The notes: a model not told the origin generated them from the sequence alone. Shown: positions 35,421 through 46,940, counted from the stretch's first letter. The stretch is 64,000 bases of DNA from Craterostigma plantagineum (GCA_027422505.1 JAPQWV010000662.1:240001-304000), one strand, 5' to 3'. Translations and numbers: made by a program.

Positions 35421-36339
35421 CCGAGAGTTGACCAATTAGACAATTTGACTTAGGCTTAACTTTAGTTGGGCTTAGCCAAAGATTGGCCCAATTCCCTTAG
35501 TTAGTTCATAAATTATTACGAGGATGTGCTATAATCTAGATTAAGCCCAACTCTATACTTGAGAAATTAGCCTGGACTCGAAGCTAGCGATTTATAGTCT
35601 AGCGAAATTAATGAAGTTAGACAGTTTCGTTCGACCTAATTAATTTACGAGGGCGTAATACTAATACGATAACACTTATGTTTAAAGGTCGTACGTTAGG
35701 AGCGAACGGGGAGAAACTAATTACGCTTAGACGACAGGTAAGTAGAAATCCAACTACGACAATAACTTGTTTGAATGTAATTGCTTTATGCGACCACGTG
35801 CTTCGGTGATTTCATGTTTACGTGATTTAATTGATATGTCTTCATGTATCGTGTCTGAAGTTTTTAATTGGATGACTAGGTGCTTCGAGGCTTACCTGAA
35901 TTGTGTTTACTTGATATTACGTGACTATGTGCCTCGATGATTACATGAATTTCGTGGACCAATTGTATATGCTGTCTCTTGGTAATTTCGTCTGGCATTT
36001 GTTGCATTTTCATACTCATGTGCATACACGATCATATGCACATGTATGGTGTATCGCTTGAAAGCGATTGATACATTGCCGATATGGGCGTGTGTTGTCG
36101 ACTCGCGGTTGAGTCAAGGGTTGTCCACTATGCTACCAGGGCGGCGTTTAGCGTCGTCGTACTATTATGTAAATATGTATATGACACATTCGAAATAACA
36201 TTGGGCGGTAAAGGCATAGATAGCCTCCCAAATGTGGACTGTACCGGGGTTGCCTCCCAATTGGCGGACGCATTGGGCCAAAAAGGCAATATGGACCTCC
36301 CAAATGTGTACTGCATTGGGCTGAAAAGGGGCCGTATAC

Positions 36340-36660
36340 ATATATTATTATTATGTATATAATGAAATATATTAGGGCGAAGACCCGTCGGCGAAAGGGC
36401 CGTATACATATATTATTATTATGTATATAATGAAATATATTATGGCGAAGACCCGTTGGCGAAAGGGCCGTATACATATATTATTATTATGTATATAATG
36501 AAATATATTAGGGCGAAGACCCGTTGGCGAAAGGGCCGTATACATATATTATTATTATTATTATTATGTATATAATGAAATATATTAGGGCGAAGACCCG
36601 TTGGCGAAAGGGCCGTATACATATATTATTATTATGTATATAATGAAATATATTAGGGCG
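36340..36660. repeat. 70-bp minisatellite in E4 5' LTR
   Basis: The unit contains GGGCGAAGACCCGT, GGCGAAAGGGCCGTATAC and ATTATTATTATGTATATAATG. Full units recur near 36372, 36442, 36510 and 36582, with a diverged end at 36655. One unit is longer through extra ATT triplets. The 3' LTR has a single unit near 42873. Confidence 0.9.
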
Positions 36661-37527
36661 ATGCCCGTTGGCAATGAGGCCGTATGGATGTACTTATGAT
36701 ATGATTGGGCAATGCCCGTGGCGGTAGGGTGCGACCTGGAGGGTGCGACCTGAGGGTATAAGCGACACAGGGTGGAACCCTGGTGTAGGCAACCTCAGCG
36801 TGGGCTACCAGCGTGAGCGACCGCCGACAGTCGGGGACGGCCGGGTACATATGGCAACCTAGGGGAACGATGTGCATCCTAGGTATGGCCATCCGGCGTG
36901 GACCGCTGTCTATTTGTCCCTAGTGGACGTGAGCTCTTTGTGGTGCATAGTGAGATTAGACGAGGGCCCTGAGTGATGTTAGTATGAGTATGATGAGCAT
37001 CGGCGCGGATTACCTTTGCGAAATGTTATGAGCATCGGCGTAGATCGCCCTTGCAAAATGTTATAGGTTTCGGCGTGGATTGCCGTTGCGGGAAAGGGAC
37101 ACGTGCATACATGCATGATTTCTGCTTACTGAGCCTCGGTGGCTCATTCTTTTATGTTATGTGTTGTAGGTACTTCTGATCACGGTACGTGATCGCCTAG
37201 CCGGCAAGGCCTATCTCTTGAAGCTTCCGAGCGTCTTTTGGGGGTGGACTTGTGTGTATGGATGACGACCTGTGAGGCGGGCGCATAGGAGCTTTTGCTG
37301 TGCCATCGCAACCGTCCCGAGTAATTATGAACTAGGATTAGGTGTAATTAGGACTCGAAGAAATTATTCTGTCGCGTAGTTATATTCTTTTGACATGTAC
37401 AGGAAACGAACTACTTATGAAAAAGGAAAAAAAAAATTCTACCGTATTTTGTATCTTCTAAGTTATAGTACCATTAGACGCTTAGAGTTACGCTAGAAAT
37501 GGTAGCGATGGCTAGGGTCGCTACAGT

Positions 37528-37539
37528 TGGCATCAGAGC
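37528..37539 (+). other. E4 primer binding site with one mismatch
   Basis: TGGCATCAGAGC, two bases after the 5' LTR; it differs at one base from the TGGTATCAGAGC of E2, E3 and E5. Confidence 0.85.
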
Positions 37540-37670
37540 TTCGGTCACAGGTTCTGTAGACTGTCCATACACACACACCCAAAAGCGCGGAAGCAGCCTT
37601 GCCTGTAAGTGTTATGATTGATATGCTTATGTGTTTTTAATACGTGCCTCTTTGTTTCACTAATTGAAGA

Positions 37671-38423
37671 ATGACTAGCGAGTCTAGAGAATTGATCGGC
37701 GAGTCAAGTCGCGGGGTGACTGGATCACCTACGAATGAACAAAGCACAATGCTCCTGCACCTCACCGAATTGGTCCAACAACGGTCGGATCAAATCGACG
37801 AACTCAAAGACCAAGTTGATGAACTTAAAGGTCTACTCTATGATCTTATCAACGGGCAAAGTTCATCCGAATCCCGTAGATCCCCGCTCGCGGGAGTTGT
37901 AGGAAAGGAATTCCCGGAGCGGAATACCCCAACTCCTACGGATATTACTAATCCTACTAGGAAGGAGGCCCGAACTTCCAAGACTCAGAAAGGAAAAAGA
38001 AAGACGGACGGTGGGACGGAACAAGAAGGTCACAAGAAGTTCCAATGGTTCAGAGATCCCGGAGATGCACAGACTAATCGAGGGTCAAATTGGCAATCAA
38101 GGTCAAACCCGATGAATGTTATTTTTCGTGCCTATGTTCCAAACCCGGTTCCTCGATGCCAACAGTGTGGGCGACAGCATGGAGGCATCCCCTACTCGCA
38201 GAGTGGCAATTGTTTTAAATGCGGAGGGCGAGGACACTTCGCTAGAAAGCGCCGAGAGCACATCCCTTTGGAACCTGATCAAACCTCGACGCAACCCTCC
38301 CCAGTTCCCCCACGAATGTCCAACTTAAACCTAGAGGAAACGGAAGTTCCTTCCGTAGGAATGACAGGTACACTGACGATTTATAATGCACCTATGCTCC
38401 AGTGGGTTATTCTAGAAAGTTGA
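37671..38423 (+). CDS. E4 shortened gag-like protein (250 aa)
   Basis: An open frame from ATG 37671, preceded by the leader seen in other Tekay elements. The N-terminus (RELIGESSRG) and a coiled-coil-prone stretch (LTELVQQRSDQIDELKDQVD, about residues 30-62) correspond to E3 and E5 gag. The capsid-like core ([16 protein letters not shown] motifs) is missing: residue 95 on goes to a K/R-rich linker. The knuckle region follows (CQQCGRQHGG near 162, CFKCGGRGHFARKR near 181), with the last knuckle cysteine replaced by arginine. It ends at a TGA in the region equivalent to the protease. It may still bind RNA but can hardly form a normal capsid; inference only. Confidence 0.65.
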   Translation: MTSESRELIGESSRGVTGSPTNEQSTMLLHLTELVQQRSDQIDELKDQVDELKGLLYDLINGQSSSESRRSPLAGVVGKEFPERNTPTPTDITNPTRKEARTSKTQKGKRKTDGGTEQEGHKKFQWFRDPGDAQTNRGSNWQSRSNPMNVIFRAYVPNPVPRCQQCGRQHGGIPYSQSGNCFKCGGRGHFARKRREHIPLEPDQTSTQPSPVPPRMSNLNLEETEVPSVGMTGTLTIYNAPMLQWVILES

Positions 38424-39667
38424 GCCGCACATTTAAATGAGTCGCCAATGTTGTATACCGAAGGGTGAAATCCCTCCCAACCTTCCGAGAATAGTGACAT
38501 ATCAATCTTCCATGTGGAAGTCCAACAAGGAATAATGAAGTGTTGGTAAAACACCCCAACATTTCTTAGGATGGTAGCTTGCCGATCGACCCGAACCATA
38601 ACTAGCAAACCCTCCTTGCGTAAGTGATTAGACCGGAGAATTACCCAGTCCTTGATCGAAATTGTACAGTAGCTATCAAAAATACCGGTATACTTCCCGA
38701 TGATCCTCGGGAATTACTTTTGACTAATACACGATCAAAACCTTATTCCTTCTTCACTAAATGTTCCTTTCCACTGGAATTCGAGGTTGAAGTCACATTC
38801 CACTTCTTCCAACACGATAAGTCTAGACCCCATAATACCGGAGTAAAATCTCATGCCCCGATCCTTCTAATCTCGGTGGGTCATACATGCTCAGTGTCAG
38901 AGTGGCGTAATGAAAATGTCACGAGAGCTCACGCTTTTCAATTTCTGCTTGAATCATAGCTCTAGCTACTCTCGTTGGCTAGTCAAGGCGATACAAGTTC
39001 GACTAGATTGAGTTATTCTCGCACCTACTCTATCAAGGAATCATTGATAGGATTCGAGACGACAAGGGAGACCCTATGATCTTGCTTCCTCTCCTTCTAT
39101 TCCAAATAGAATACCATTCTCTTCGATCGTAACACAAACATTCTTCCTCGAACCTCTAGAAATAAAGAATAAGTAAATCGTTTTAAGGGGAAAAGTAGGT
39201 TCAGAACTAGTCGTAGAACTTCGCTACCCGCATAGGAAAATAGGATGACTGTTAAGATACGGACCCTGCAGTCACCACGTAGGAAGTCTGTATAAATCCT
39301 AGGTGAAACCTTGACTTTCAGGAAACTCGACAAAGATAGTATGAGCCCAGAAAGGGGTACCATTTCGCGAACAATAGATCGGTGATACGACCTTTCCTAG
39401 TTGCTCCCGCATAATCTTTAGTATTTCCAATTTCCGAAAGGTTCGGCGAGACTGGTGTTCTTGAATTTTCGTGCATGATTCAGCACACTCCGCTCTGTCC
39501 TTTACCATCCTCGGGAATTTTCCGAATTCCCTACTAGTCCTCTATTATCAAGAGTGAATGATCCTCAGCCATGGAGGATACGTATTTCTTCCTCGGAGAG
39601 AATTGTCTTTAAGGGAAACCAGGTGACTTATTACCAAACGTTACCCTGAGATGTTCCAAACGGGCTG
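38395..39667 (+). pseudogene. E4 internal debris: protease trace, unassigned sequence, pol tail end
   Basis: WVILES, stop, AAH at 38402-38430 aligns in position with VLIDSGATH of E5, with D changed to E and G to stop. About 1.2 kb follows in which I recognise no RT, RNase H or integrase motif on either strand. At 39638-39667 RYPEMFQTG and TGA match the last codons of the Tekay polyprotein, so the 3' end of pol is retained right before the PPT. Confidence 0.6.
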
Positions 39668-39691
39668 ATTTCGGGGGCGAAATCCTCTTTA

Positions 39692-39713
39692 AGGGGGGGG
39701 GGGGGGGGGAGGA
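39692..39713 (+). other. E4 polypurine tract with a long G run
   Basis: AAG followed by an uninterrupted run of about 17 G, then AGGA before TGTAACG. The E2 equivalent has seven G. The run length should be treated with caution because homopolymers are prone to sequencing error. Confidence 0.88.
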
Positions 39714-42700
39714 TGTAACGCCCGTGATTTTATACGGGATTTCGATATAATTAATTTTGGACAAGTTCGGAATTTATGATATTGATGTTCGAGTGGATCG
39801 GAAATCGGGTGAGGAATTCGGCCCCAAACAATCGTTGATCCGAATGAGCCTCGGCCCAATTCAAAATGATCCAATAAATAGCATCGACCAAACTAATATA
39901 TGAGCCCAAGAAGCATTAGCCAAATAACAATAACAAGGGCCCAATATATTTTAAATGGGTAGGGGATATGTTAAGGTCCAAGAGTGGTTAGTTTGGCCCA
40001 AGTGAATTAAATAATAAGATCAAGACAAGCTTCCACAATTTATGGGACAATTCACGTGAGAGCCATACCTCCACTTGATAACTTGCATAAAAATATCTTG
40101 CTTGGTCAAAGTATAAAACGTAATATAGGGAAGAGAAATAAAGGAAAAACTTCAATTGCAAACTCTCTAATAAAACGTGAAGAGCATAAGAAAAATAAGG
40201 AAGAAATAAGGTGACGAGGGGTTTTGACAAGATCGCTCCATATTTCAGCCTATCAATAAGTTCCAACGAGCTTGATGGGTGGTAAGAATTCTATTCATAA
40301 GCTCGAGTATTTACTTATGCTTTATGTGGTATAATGGATTAATGAAGGATAGAACAAAATAGGTGATGGTCGAAGCAAAAGGAGTGGAGTTAGAATAGCT
40401 CAAATCAATTATCAGCTTGGAAATAAATCAAACGCGGCTTGGAGGATAGGTAGGTGGATTTCTTCACCTGCAACACATAAATAGGTTCAAGGATTTCGAA
40501 ATTTGGTGTTATGGCCGCTAAAATTTCGAGATAATGAACCTTGGTTTACATGACATTGATAGCTATTAAATAATTTGTATTAAGTGAAATTTGTGGATGG
40601 ATCGAACTGGTAGATGTCGACCTTGTTGTGGAATTTTGTGTTTAATATTATTTGTTATGTTTTGAACCCAATATATGGGTTTTGGAGTGGTTATGCATGT
40701 TGCATGCTTAGGAGATCATTCGGGGATATGATCAAGTTCGAGGGAAAAGGTGAAATCGGACGATTCCGAATTGCTAGCGTGTTTTGTTGTATTTCGGGCG
40801 ATTTGCTAGTAGTTTAACGTGAGTGTGTTTGGTGAAAAATCGGGCGAAACTTGAAATCGGGCAAATATTTAAGTGATGATATTATTTTAGGATGAATACC
40901 AAGTTATAGACACAATCGGGTGAATCGTAGTTAAGGTTTGGTGTTTGAATTTAATTGTTGAGTAGAAATCGGGCGACTTAGTTAAATAGGTTTCGGGTGA
41001 TTTTAGTGGAATAAAAAATCGGGCGATTTAGGGTATATTGAATTGTAGAAGTTTTTATTTGTGTTTCGAGAGATTTGCTAAGAATGATATCGCTTTCGGC
41101 CGATTGATAGAATCGACAAACGTTTTTACCAAAATCGGGCAAATGTCCATTTTTCTGAAAATCGGACGAATCCAATGCGAAACGAGTTTTCGAGCGACAA
41201 ACCTTTAGCGAATTGAAGACTTTGCGGGTCCGGCGAAGTTGGCGAACTCGGCCACTTCGCGAATCGAACACCTCGCGAACTCAACGAGAGAGAGAGGATT
41301 TGCGAACTGGAGTTTTGCGGGCTCAAAATTTTGCGGGTCCAAGGCCGCGAACTGATATAGCGAATCCTCGAAGCCGCAAAGTGAAGAAGCCGTAAAACTG
41401 CTTTGCGAATTGAAGTTTACGGGCCCATGCACTTGCGAACTCGGGAAGTTGGCGAACTGAGGACGCTTTGCGGGCCGAACGAAGTTTGCAAATTGAAGAG
41501 CTTTGCGAACCCATTCTTTTTACGAATCCCTTCAGCGAATCCACCCAAGCCGCAAAGTAAGGGGGCCGCAAAACCTACTTTGCGAACTCGCCTACTTCAC
41601 GGGCTGCGACAGTTTTGCGAACTCAAATAGCTCCAGCTCTTTGCGAATTCCATGCAACGAAACGGTTGGCGAATCCAAAACTTCGCGGGTCCAACTTCGC
41701 AAACCTTCAGCAAGACACGGCTCTATTTTGCGAGTCCAAGCCTTTTTGCGAATTCATGGGGTTTTGCGGGTTGGAAAGGTTTGTGAACTCAGACCATTTC
41801 GCGGTATGCTACCAAATTGCGAACCCTAAGAGCTATGAATTTTGCGAACTCGATTGGTGCCGTTTTGCGAACCATTGCAAGCTGCGAATCTCAAGTCCGA
41901 GAGTTGACCAATTAGACAATTTGACTTAGGCTTAACTTTAGTTGGGCTTAGCCAAAGATTGGCCCAATTCCCTTAGTTCATAAATTATTACGAGGATGTG
42001 CTATAATCTAGATTAAGCCCAACTCTATACTTGAGAAATTAGCCAGGACTCGAAGCTAGCGATTTATAGTCTAGCGAAATTAATGAAGTTAGACAGTTTC
42101 GTTCGACCTAATTAATTTACGAGGGCGTAATACTAATACGATAACACTTATGTTTAAAGGTCGTACGTTAGGAGCGAACGGGGAGAAACTAATTACGCTT
42201 AGACTACAGGTAAGTAGAAATCCAACTACGACACATAACTTGTTTGAATGTAATTGCTTTATGCGACCACGTGCTTCGGTGATTTCATGTTTACGTGGTT
42301 TAATTGATATGTCTTCATGTGAACGTGTCTGAAGTTTTTAATTGGATGACTAGTTGCTTCGAGGCTTACCTGAATTGTGTTTACTTGATATTACGTGACT
42401 ATGTGCCTCGATGATTACATGAATTTCGTGGACCAATTGTATATGCTGTCTCTTGGTAATTTCGTCTGGCATTTGTTGCATTTTCATACTCATGTGCATA
42501 CACGATCATATGTGGGAGGGTCGTAGGAGTCAACTATGCACATATATGGTGTATCGCTTGAAAGCGATTGATACATTGCCGATATGGGCGTGTGTTGTCG
42601 ACTCGCAGTTGAGTCAAGGGCTGTCCACTATGCTACCAGGGCGGCGTTTAGCGTCGTCGTACTATTATGTAAATATGTATATGACACATTCGAAATCACA

Positions 42701-43815
42701 TTGGGCGGTAAAGGCATAGATAGCCTCCCAAATGTGGACTGTACCGGGGTTGCCTCCCAATTGGCGGACGCATTGGGCCAAAAAGGCAATATGGACCTCC
42801 CAAATGTGGACTGCATTGGGCTGAAAAGGGGCCGTATATATATATTATTATTATGTATATAATGAAATATATTAGGGCGAAGACCCGTTGGCGAAAGGGC
42901 CGTATACATATACTACTATTATTGTAAAAATAATGAAATATATTAGGGCGATGCCCGTTGGCAATGAGGCCGTATGGATGTACTTATGATATGATTGGGC
43001 AATGCCCGTGGCGGTAGGGTGCGACCTGGAGGGTGCGACCTGGGGGTATAAGCGACACAGGGTGGAACCCTGGTGTAGGCAACCTCAGCGTGGGCTAACA
43101 GCGTGAGCGACCGCCGACAGTCGGGGACGGCCGGGTACATATGGCAACCTAGGGGAACGATGTGCATCCTAGGTATGGCCATCCGGCGTGGACCGCTATC
43201 TATTTGTCCCTAGTGGACGTGAGCTCTTTGTGGTGCATAGTGAGATTAGCCGAGGGCCCTGAGTGATGTTAGTATGAGTATGATGAGCATCGGCGCGGAT
43301 TGCCTTTGCGAAATGTTATGAGCATCGGCGTAGATCGCCCTTGCAAAATGTTATAGGTTTCGGCGTGGATTGCCGTTGTGGGAAAGGGACACGTGCATAC
43401 ATGCTTGATTTCTGCTTACTGAGCCTCAGTGGCTCATTCTTTTATGTTATGTGTTGTAGGTACTTCTGATCACGGTACGTGATCGCCTAGCCGGCAAGGC
43501 CTATCTCTTGAAGCTTCCGAGCGTCTTTTGGGGGTGAACGTGTGTGTATGGATGACGACCTGTGAGGCCGGGCGCATAGGAGCTTTTGCTGTGCCATCGC
43601 AACCGTCCCGAGTAATTATGAACTAGGATTAGGTGTAATTAGGACTCGAAGAAATTATTCTGTCGCGTAGTTATATTCTTTTGACATGTACAGGAAGCGA
43701 ACTACTTATGAAAAAGGAAAAAAAATTTCTACCGTATTTTGTATCTTCTAAGTTATAGTACCATTAGACGCTTAGAGTTACGCTAGAAATGGTAGCGATG
43801 GCTAGGGTCGCTACA
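39714..43815 (+). repeat. E4 3' LTR (4,102 bp)
   Basis: Partner of 33240-37525. It has about three fewer 70-bp units, and about 31 extra bases near 42511 (GTGGGAGGGTCGTAGGAGTC) that the 5' copy lacks. Intron-like cassette 42210-43459. Confidence 0.94.
40830..41890. repeat. Two word arrays in E4 3' LTR
   Basis: Copy of 34350-35420 with scattered changes such as GCGGGCTC for GCGGGCGC. Confidence 0.88.
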
Positions 43816-44060
43816 GAACGTGTGTCAGGTACGATTTGTCTTTCAGATCTGAGGTTTGTTTGTCGTCATTCTGTTTTGTTTGTCTTTGTCTATCGTGGCA
43901 GGTTCAACAGGTACACATTGATCTTTTGGATTTCAGGTTGTTTGTAACTGTTTATGGTTTTGTTTATCGTTGCACTAATTTATGATTTTTTTACAGTCTC
44001 GCAGCTTCCTACTGGTCTAAAGAGTATCTATTTGAGATGTATGAGAATGTTTTCGTCTTC
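43816..44060. repeat. Tandem repeat of about 230 bp, right part
   Basis: GAACG (E4 target duplication, 43816-43820) then TGTGTCAGGTACG, GGTTTGTTTGTCGTC, GGCAGGTTCAAC and ACAGTCTCGCAGCTTCCTAC. These continue the unit interrupted at 33239, in diverged form. Confidence 0.75.
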
Positions 44061-45604
44061 TATATATATGACTGAATAATGTATTGTTCTTCGAAAAGTT
44101 TAGTGTTGTATAATTTATTTGTTCTTCGGTTTGTTCCATAATGTATTGTTGTTCGGTTTGTTATAAAAATACATGGACCGGTCTTCTATACATGCGGCTG
44201 AATTGAAAGTGTTTGATCTTCAATTTATTCTACAATGTATTGTTGTTCTTCGAAGGGTTTAGTGTTCTATAATGTATTTGTTCTTCGAGTTGTTCTATAT
44301 AATGTATTGTTTGATTTGTTTAAAAAATACATGGACGATAAAATTCTGAGCAATTTTAATTGCAGTCATTGATGATGCACAAGAGATCGTTTAATACATA
44401 GCACGGGTTTTCTAATGATTACATGTATTTTTTTTATCAAATCGAACAACAATACATTATGGAACAAATTGAAGAATAAATAAATTATACAACACTAAAC
44501 CGTACAAAGTTTTTTGTAGTTCAAAGGTTTTGCTGTAATTCTGACAATAAATTGTTTCGTGTTTTCATTATATAATCTTCTAAAGTTACTATAATTGTAT
44601 TAAACGTATTAATAAATGATCGACTGCTATACACTAGGGCATTTAAATTTACACTATTGACAAATTTTCCATGGGTGAGAAACAGACTACTGAATGATCG
44701 ACTGCTTATTGTAGTTCAAATCGAACAACAATACATTATGGAACAAATCGAAGAACAAATAAATAATACAACACTAAACCGTTCAAAGGTTTTGGTTTTA
44801 ATTCTATATTGATTTACTTAAGTTACTATAATGGTATTAAACGTACTAATAAATGAGCGAGTGCAATACACGACATATTAATAAATGAGCGAGTGCCATA
44901 CACTATGGCATTTAAATTTACACTATTGACGAATATTTCCACGGCTGAAAAACAGACGACTGAATGAGCGACTGCTTATTGTACTTCAAATTGAACAACA
45001 ATACATTATGGAACATATCGAAGAACAAATAAATTATACAACACTAAATCGTTCAAAAGTTTTTATAGTTTAAAGGTTTTGCTTTTAATCTATATTGATT
45101 TACTTAAGTTACTATAATTATTAAACGTATTAATAAATGAGCGAGTGCAATACACGACGTATTAATGAATGAGCGAGTGCTATACACCAGGGCATTTAAA
45201 TTTACACTATTGACGAATATTTCCACGGCTGAAAACAGATGACTGAATGAGCGACTGCTTATTGTAGTTCAAAGGTCTTGCCTTTAATTCTGACAATAAA
45301 TCGCTTCGTATTATCATTATGTTGTTTAAACGTATTAATGAATGAGCAACTGCAATACATCACGCCATTTAAATTTACACTATTGACAGATATTTGCACG
45401 GATGAAATCAGACGACTGAATGAGATCATATATGAAATCTAAATGTTGATGAGGTTGTTAATTAGGGTGTCATACATACTCGAATTTAAACGTATTAATA
45501 AACGAGCGACTACAATACATTAGGGCATTTAAATTTACACTATTGACAAATATTTCCAGGGATGAAAAACAGATGAATGAACGAGCGGCTGCTTATTACA
45601 GTTC
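44060..45604. repeat. Inverted repeat and a further tandem array, no genes
   Basis: 44098-44172 (TTTAGTGTTGTATAATTTAT, CCATAATGTATTGTTGTTCG) is the near reverse complement of about 44425-44505, so the two can form a hairpin. The second arm recurs in the same orientation near 44715-44785 and 44990-45050. ATTTAAATTTACACTATTGAC recurs at about 44640, 44909, 45192, 45366 and 45527, marking a degenerate tandem array with periods near 160-280 bp. I see no coding sequence. Confidence 0.75.
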
Positions 45605-45911
45605 TGTTAGGAAAATATTGTAGCATCCTTTAATTATTGTAATCTTGGGTTTATATGTTGTTAATTAATGGGTTGTAGTAAGGGGTAACTTGTGATATTT
45701 TGTATAAGTTAGGTGACTGGGCTTTAATATACCAAATACTTGTGGTATATAAAGCCCAAACTTCCCTTATTAGGGTTTATCAAGTATTTTCCTAAGTTGC
45801 CACCAAGTACGTTTGTCTCAAGAACACACACTACATGCACTGAAAGGTGGAAACCATCCTTAAGCTTTTTCTTTAACTTTTGATCCTTGTTTGGTAGTTT
45901 AAGGACCAACA
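45605..45911 (+). repeat. Copia 5' LTR (307 bp)
   Basis: TGTTAGGAAAA...GGACCAACA with TG...CA ends, followed by AG and the PBS. TATATAAA lies at 45746-45753 in an imperfect inverted repeat (GGGCTTTAATATACC near 45719 with GGTATATAAAGCCC ending 45757). No partner LTR is in the window, so limits rest on termini and PBS. Confidence 0.85.
45746..45753 (+). promoter_or_regulatory. Copia LTR TATA box
   Basis: TATATAAA in the downstream arm of an inverted repeat. The upstream arm offers a TATA-like sequence on the other strand. Confidence 0.6.
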
Positions 45912-45913
45912 AG

Positions 45914-45925
45914 TGGTATCAGAGC
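45914..45925 (+). other. Copia primer binding site (tRNA-iMet)
   Basis: TGGTATCAGAGC two bases after the LTR end. Confidence 0.92.
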
Positions 45926-46264
45926 CTAAGGTGGATCAATATCTTCGATTTGAATCCAGTTTCGATCGATTTCGACGTGATTTGAGGAAATTTTAGATTG
46001 AAAAACTTACTTTCATTTCATTCTCTATTTTTAAGTGGTTTCAACTAGTTTACACTGGTTTCATGCTCCTAGGAACTTAGAAATCTGTTCTGAGTATTTT
46101 CTGGTCTTTCACGTCGATTCAAGCCAAGTTTGAGTCGTTTTTTAGCCTAAATTGAATCTGAAAAAAATATAAAAATCTGTTTATTTTTTGTTTGTTCGTC
46201 ACATTCGGGTAGGCTCTCTCACAGTTCTAAGTCATTTAAAGGTTTCGGCCAAAATGTGTGTCAT

Positions 46265-46870
46265 TTTGCAGGAATCGCCCGATCAAAGTCTCGGCGAATC
46301 TCAGTACGTAAGATAAAGTCACGCGATTCCAAATCGCCGAGCCACAATTTCCGGCAAAATCGCCCGTTTGGCAAATCACCCGATCATTTTTTTTGGCGAA
46401 TTCAGTTTTCCAAGACAGAATCGCCCGATTTGAGCTAAATTGCACAAGCTCAATCACCTGTAGCAAATTCTAATCACCCGATTTCAATCTTCTTAGAGAA
46501 AATCGCCCGCTTTCACCTCAGTCACCTGATTCTTTGACTTAAGCTCATAAAATCGCCCAATTTCTCAATTAGAGTTAAATTGCCGAATCAAGCCACAAAA
46601 CTCAAATCGTCCGATTCTAAACAAAACACAAAACCGCCCAATTTGTGTGCAACTTAGAAATATCGAATCCAAATCACCGATTTTTGACAAACCCAAATTG
46701 CCCGATTCTAGATAACGTTGAGTCACCTGACTTTCAACACTTAGGACTAAAATTGCAGAATCTTATTCCCTTGAACTCAAATCGGCTAATCCTCAATTTT
46801 ACACGAAAGATTGAAATTCAGAACTATCTTAATCAGACTCGAAATTCAAGTTATCTTTCTAATTTGACTA
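46265..46870. repeat. AATCGCCCGATT word array in the Copia leader
   Basis: AATCGCCCGAT, AATCACCCGAT, AAATTGCCCGATT and AATCGCCGA recur at 15-40 base spacing between PBS and gag. The word is the reverse complement of AATCGGGCGA found in E4 and E5 LTRs. There is no open frame across it. Confidence 0.85.
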
Positions 46871-46940
46871 CAATTGCTCGAAACTAACATTTCATTTCGC
46901 AGATCACCTTCACATTACGATCAAATTACCAAACATTGAC

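Larger units (their letters stand above)
33240..37525 (+). repeat. E4 5' LTR (4,286 bp)
   Basis: TGTAACGCCCGTG...GGTCGCTACA. It has two successive word arrays (TCGGGCGA 34350-34690, TTTGCGAA 34720-35420). The intron-like cassette runs 35738-37169 and holds stem-loop repeats (about 36195-36340) and a minisatellite of about 70 bp (36340-36660). Confidence 0.94.
33240..43815 (+). mobile_element. Non-autonomous Tekay-type element E4 with giant LTRs and a gag remnant
   Basis: 10,576 bp: 5' LTR 4,286 bp, internal region 2,188 bp, 3' LTR 4,102 bp, target duplication GAACG. PBS and PPT are present. The internal region encodes a shortened gag (37671-38423), a protease trace, about 1.2 kb I cannot assign, and the last codons of the pol tail. 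RT, RNase H and integrase are absent. LTRs are near-identical apart from minisatellite copy number, so it moved recently with enzymes supplied from elsewhere. It resembles a LARD or gag-only derivative. Confidence 0.92.

Noticed and set aside
34951..35453. Overlapping open frames of about 67-135 codons on both strands in the E4 word array (also 41403-41929)
   Set aside because: Their composition is set by TTTGCGAACTC repeats; frames overlap on both strands and have no domain.
36084..36622. Frames of 92-109 codons in the E4 LTR, some repeated with near-identical ends
   Set aside because: They track the 70-bp minisatellite and stem-loop repeats, and copy number changes frame and length between the two LTRs.
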